Source of the DNA: Pseudomonas poae
GTDB lineage: Bacteria > Pseudomonadota > Gammaproteobacteria > Pseudomonadales > Pseudomonadaceae
Assembly (NCBI RefSeq): GCF_001439785.1
Contig: NZ_JYLI01000003.1
Span: 248,001-312,000 of the forward strand
Direction of reading: 5' to 3'
Length of the DNA: 64,000 nt
Part shown: one piece after another, positions 61,233 through 64,000 of the stretch
Position numbering within the stretch: position 1 is the first letter of the stretch
Layout of the letters: each line of letters begins with the position of its first letter
Program-made: the position numbers and the translations under genes
Notes under the pieces: model-generated
Databases searched by the model: none
Told to the model about the DNA's origin: nothing
Seen by the model: only the letters and a program-made list of their open reading frames with translations

Positions 61233-61981
61233 GCGCAGGGTTCCTGGGCACCGGCGGTTGTCGCCGGCTGGAAGGGAAAAGGGGTGTCGTTGAGGATGCG
61301 GCCGTCTTCGATGGTCAGCACCCGGTCGGCATTGCTGATCAAGCGCGGGTCGTGACTGACGCACAGCACCGTGGTGCCACGGGTGCGGGCGATGCGGTGC
61401 AGGATGTCGATCACAATGTGGCCGTTGGCGGCGTCCAGCGCACTGGTCGGTTCGTCGGCGAACAGCAGTTCGGGCGCCTTGGCCACCGCCCGCGCAATCG
61501 CGACGCGCTGCTTTTCGCCGCCGGACAATTCGGCCGGGCGCAGTTTCAGGCGCGCACCCAGGCCGACCTCTTCCAGCGCTTCGATGGCGCGTTGCCGGAT
61601 TTCCCTGGCCGGCAGCCCGAGGTAGCCCAAGGGCAGCGCCACCTGTTGCAGCGCGGTCAACGCCGGAAACAGGTTGAAGCCCTGGAACACAAAGCCGGTG
61701 TGCCGCAGGCGAAACTGCTCCAGAGCGCGGGCGTCGAGGCTGCCCAGGTCTTGCCCAAGTGCGCAGGCGCTGCCCCGGTCTGGCCGTTGCAGGCCGCTGA
61801 GAATCGCGAGCAGGGTGCTTTTGCCGCAGCCGGACGGGCCGGAGATCAGGGTCAGTTCGCCAGGGCGTATCGCCAGGGTGATGTCGTGCAGCACGGGGGT
61901 TACCACCCGTCCCGAAGTGAAGGCTTTGCTGATCCCGCTGGCGTGCAGGGTGATGGGTGATGCCGAGGTCAGAACGCTCAT
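61229..61981 (-). CDS. ABC exporter ATPase (MacB/DevA/LolD type)
   Basis: A 250-residue ATP-binding subunit: Walker A GPSGCGKST at 48-56, Q-loop near 95, signature LSGGEKQRVAIARA near 144-157, Walker B ELLFADEPTSALD near 165, and the H-loop in CVSHDPR. It energises the FtsX-type permease encoded 7 bp upstream. Cargo unknown: macrolides, lipids, siderophores or peptides are all possible for this class. Confidence 0.9.
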   Translation of the reverse strand: MSVLTSASPITLHASGISKAFTSGRVVTPVLHDITLAIRPGELTLISGPSGCGKSTLLAILSGLQRPDRGSACALGQDLGSLDARALEQFRLRHTGFVFQGFNLFPALTALQQVALPLGYLGLPAREIRQRAIEALEEVGLGARLKLRPAELSGGEKQRVAIARAVAKAPELLFADEPTSALDAANGHIVIDILHRIARTRGTTVLCVSHDPRLISNADRVLTIEDGRILNDTPFPFQPATTAGAQEPCA

Positions 61982-61988
61982 GGACGGT

Positions 61989-63119
61989 TCATCTCAAAAG
62001 ACTCGCCGGGTCGGCGTGACGTAGGGTGCGGATGGCCGCCAGGCCTGACACCAGGGCCAGGGTCATGCTCAGCAGCAGGCACACCAGCGCTGCGATGGGC
62101 GAGAGCTGCAACGGCACGTTGTAGTAGCCGGCCAGCGCGAAGAACAGCCCGGCCAGCACCGAACTCCCCAGCAGGCCCAGGGCCCCGACCCAGAACGCCT
62201 GCTCCATCACCACTTTACGCAGGGCCGTGACGCCAACGCCCAGGGCGTTCAAGGTCGCGTATTCGCGGATCGAGCCGACGACTGCAGCCACCAGCGTCTG
62301 GCTGGTGATCACGGCGCCCACCAGAAACACGATCGCCGCCAGAAACAGCACGCCGGCCCCGGCGCCCGTGTCGAACATCCAGTACAGCTGCGAGCGTTGG
62401 GCGAACTGTTGTGCCGTCCATACCGCGTAGCTGCCGAACGCGGCGCCGTCGCCCAGGCGCGCGGCAACCGCCTCGGCCTGGGCGGGGTCGCGCACCTTGG
62501 CCACCAGGTAGGTAATGCGGTCTGCGGGCGCGGTGGTGTCGAGTTGTCGCGCGGTGGCCAGCGACGCCAGCACGTTCACCCCGCCCAGCGCGCGCAGGCC
62601 GTTGGTGATGCCGACCACGCGCACGCGATGGCCGTTGATGGTCGCGGCGTCCCCCAGGTTGACGCCCAGGCTGTCGAGGTCGGCGCGGTCGACGATCACT
62701 GCGCCGGGTTCATCCAGGCGTGCGCGCAGCGCGGTCGGCAGCACGCGTTCAAACATCAGGCCTTGCGGGCCGGCATCGATACCCGACACAAACACCGACA
62801 CGCCGCCAGTGTCCCGGGCGCCGCGCCAATCGGCGTCGACCCAGCGAAACGGTTCCACCCGTACCACATCGGCGTCCATGCGCAAACGCATCTCCACGCC
62901 GGCGTCGATGGGCCTGCCGAGGTTGACGCTCTGGGTGCCGAGGTAACCAACCCACAGGTCGGCCGTGGAGCCGGTGATATACACGCTGGCGCTGCCAAAG
63001 ATGCCCAGCACGAGCGCAGCCTGCAGCAATTGCAGCAACCCGGCGAAGCCCACGGCGATAATTGCCGGCAGGAAGCGGCGCCATTCATGGATCAGGGTCA
63101 GGCGGGCAAGGGCGACCAT
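61989..63119 (-). CDS. ABC exporter permease (FtsX/MacB/DevC type)
   Basis: A 376-residue membrane protein with one N-terminal helix (FLPAIIAVGFAGLLQLLQAA), a periplasmic domain of about 220 residues, and three C-terminal helices (from about 255), the FtsX-family layout. With the ATPase and adaptor it resembles DevBCA exporters, which work with a TolC-like channel. The start shares one base with the stop of the outer-membrane gene. Confidence 0.87.
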   Translation of the reverse strand: MVALARLTLIHEWRRFLPAIIAVGFAGLLQLLQAALVLGIFGSASVYITGSTADLWVGYLGTQSVNLGRPIDAGVEMRLRMDADVVRVEPFRWVDADWRGARDTGGVSVFVSGIDAGPQGLMFERVLPTALRARLDEPGAVIVDRADLDSLGVNLGDAATINGHRVRVVGITNGLRALGGVNVLASLATARQLDTTAPADRITYLVAKVRDPAQAEAVAARLGDGAAFGSYAVWTAQQFAQRSQLYWMFDTGAGAGVLFLAAIVFLVGAVITSQTLVAAVVGSIREYATLNALGVGVTALRKVVMEQAFWVGALGLLGSSVLAGLFFALAGYYNVPLQLSPIAALVCLLLSMTLALVSGLAAIRTLRHADPASLLR

Positions 63120-64000
63120 CAGTCAGCTTCCTTGATTGCGCCCGCTGGCAACGGTGCGCCACCGAGCGCCTTGTACAGCGCAATGTAGGCGATACCTCGT
63201 TCCGTACTGGCAGCGTCCGCCTGTTGCAGGGCCTGTTGCGCGCGCATCTCGGCGTCCGCCAGCGCCAGCGTGCTCATCAACCCCAGCTGCGCGCGCTGTC
63301 GCAAGGCGTGCAGGCGTGCTTGCGTTGCCGTCTGTGCCTGGCGGGCCGCCTGCTCACGCAGCCGTGTTTGTTGCAGATCCCCCAGCGCCGTTTCCACCTG
63401 GGAGACGCCTTGCAAAACGGCCTGCCGATAATCCAGCAGGGCGGCTTGTAGCAGGTGGTCGCTGGCGCGAGCGGCGCTGGCGCGTTGGCCCCAGTCGAAC
63501 AACGGAATGCTGATGCCCGGCCCGGCCGAGAAAATGCCGTTGCCGCTGGGCGTGCGTTTGCGGTTGCTGGCGATGTTCACCGACCACTGCAACGACGCGC
63601 CCAGGCTCAGGCGTGGGTACAGGTCGGCGCGGCTCATGCCCAGCTCCCCGGCGGCGACCAGCACCTGGGCCTCGGCGCTGGCGATGTCCGGGCGCGTGCG
63701 CAACAGGTCCGCCGGCAGGGTGCCGAGCTGCCACGGGCCCAGGGTAGGCGGCGGTCGCGGTTGCAGCCAGCGCGGGTCAGGTTCGGGTTGGCCCGCCAGC
63801 AGCGCCAACTGTTGCCCGTGGCGGTTGATCAACTGACGCGGCGCGCTCAGGCTCATCTCGGCCTGCGCCAGTTCCGCTTCAGCGGCGCAGACTTCGGCGG
63901 GCGAGGCCAGGGCGAGGTGCTCGCGCACCCGCAGCAGCGCCAGTTTTTCCTGCTGGGTGTCGCGCAGGCGGGTCAGGCTGAGCTCTGCCTGTTGCGCCGA
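63119..64000 (-). CDS. Outer-membrane efflux channel (NodT/OprM family), N-terminus beyond window
   Basis: The C-terminal ~293 residues of a TolC-type channel. The frame is open to base 64000, so the start lies outside. Family markers are LLRTRPDIASAEAQVLVAA and GISIPLFDWGQRASAARA, then the second helical repeat. It is the first seen gene of the four-gene ABC exporter operon (channel, permease, ATPase, adaptor) and overlaps the permease start by one base. Frame and content give no sign of damage. Confidence 0.88.
   Translation of the reverse strand, partial: SAQQAELSLTRLRDTQQEKLALLRVREHLALASPAEVCAAEAELAQAEMSLSAPRQLINRHGQQLALLAGQPEPDPRWLQPRPPPTLGPWQLGTLPADLLRTRPDIASAEAQVLVAAGELGMSRADLYPRLSLGASLQWSVNIASNRKRTPSGNGIFSAGPGISIPLFDWGQRASAARASDHLLQAALLDYRQAVLQGVSQVETALGDLQQTRLREQAARQAQTATQARLHALRQRAQLGLMSTLALADAEMRAQQALQQADAASTERGIAYIALYKALGGAPLPAGAIKEAD

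Overview
The window is GC-rich, gene-dense chromosome from a Pseudomonas, most likely of the P. fluorescens group. Support for this comes from the gene order (rsmI and lpoA divergent, then rnpB, then a full mraZ-to-lpxC dcw cluster), an OprD porin, a GmhA-yraN-lpoA block, REP-type palindromes and the acyl-CoA ligase / DUF1302 / DUF1329 / LAL-regulator block. No tRNA, CRISPR array, transposase or prophage gene was seen. Two CDSs are cut by the window edges, a 2-hydroxyacid dehydrogenase on the left and an outer-membrane efflux protein on the right.

Layout. 1-9963: hydroxyacid dehydrogenase, LysE exporter, then a lipid-related module (acyl-CoA ligase, DUF1302, DUF1329, large MalT-like LuxR regulator). 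9960-11776: a hipBA toxin-antitoxin pair with a palindromic operator. 12072-17440: envelope genes (OmpA-like lipoprotein, dolP, gmhA, yraN, lpoA) and rsmI. 17537-17890: RNase P RNA. 18141-36109: the dcw cluster, almost entirely with overlapping or abutting genes, ending in lpxC and a strong terminator. 36164-38603: two tandem orphan paralogues. 38605-43642: diguanylate cyclase, OprD porin, two-component system. 43652-47901: RND pump and its adaptor, in one operon with the two-component genes. 48118-52907: small unknown protein, two solute-binding proteins (one fused to a RidA domain), YkgJ-like protein, GNAT acetyltransferase, CheV. 53019-64000: hydroxyacid dehydrogenase, LysR regulator diverging from a four-gene FUSC/AaeAB-type efflux operon, then an ABC-type tripartite exporter on the other strand. 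Two near-identical 135-bp REP doublets bracket the LysR/FUSC block.

Most notable is the tandem pair at 36312-38560. Each gene is preceded, about 115-120 bp upstream of its start, by a sequence matching the HrpL (type III secretion) promoter: GGAACT, 16 bases, then CCAC. The second copy is a full match. Both proteins lack a signal peptide, lack cysteine, are rich in Gly/Ser/Asn, and have N-termini that follow the published rules for type III substrates (aliphatic residue at position 4, no acidic residue in the first 12). I infer an undescribed pair of HrpL-regulated type III secreted proteins placed next to the cell-division cluster. A second unusual item is a periplasmic amino-acid-binding protein fused to a RidA enamine/imine deaminase domain.
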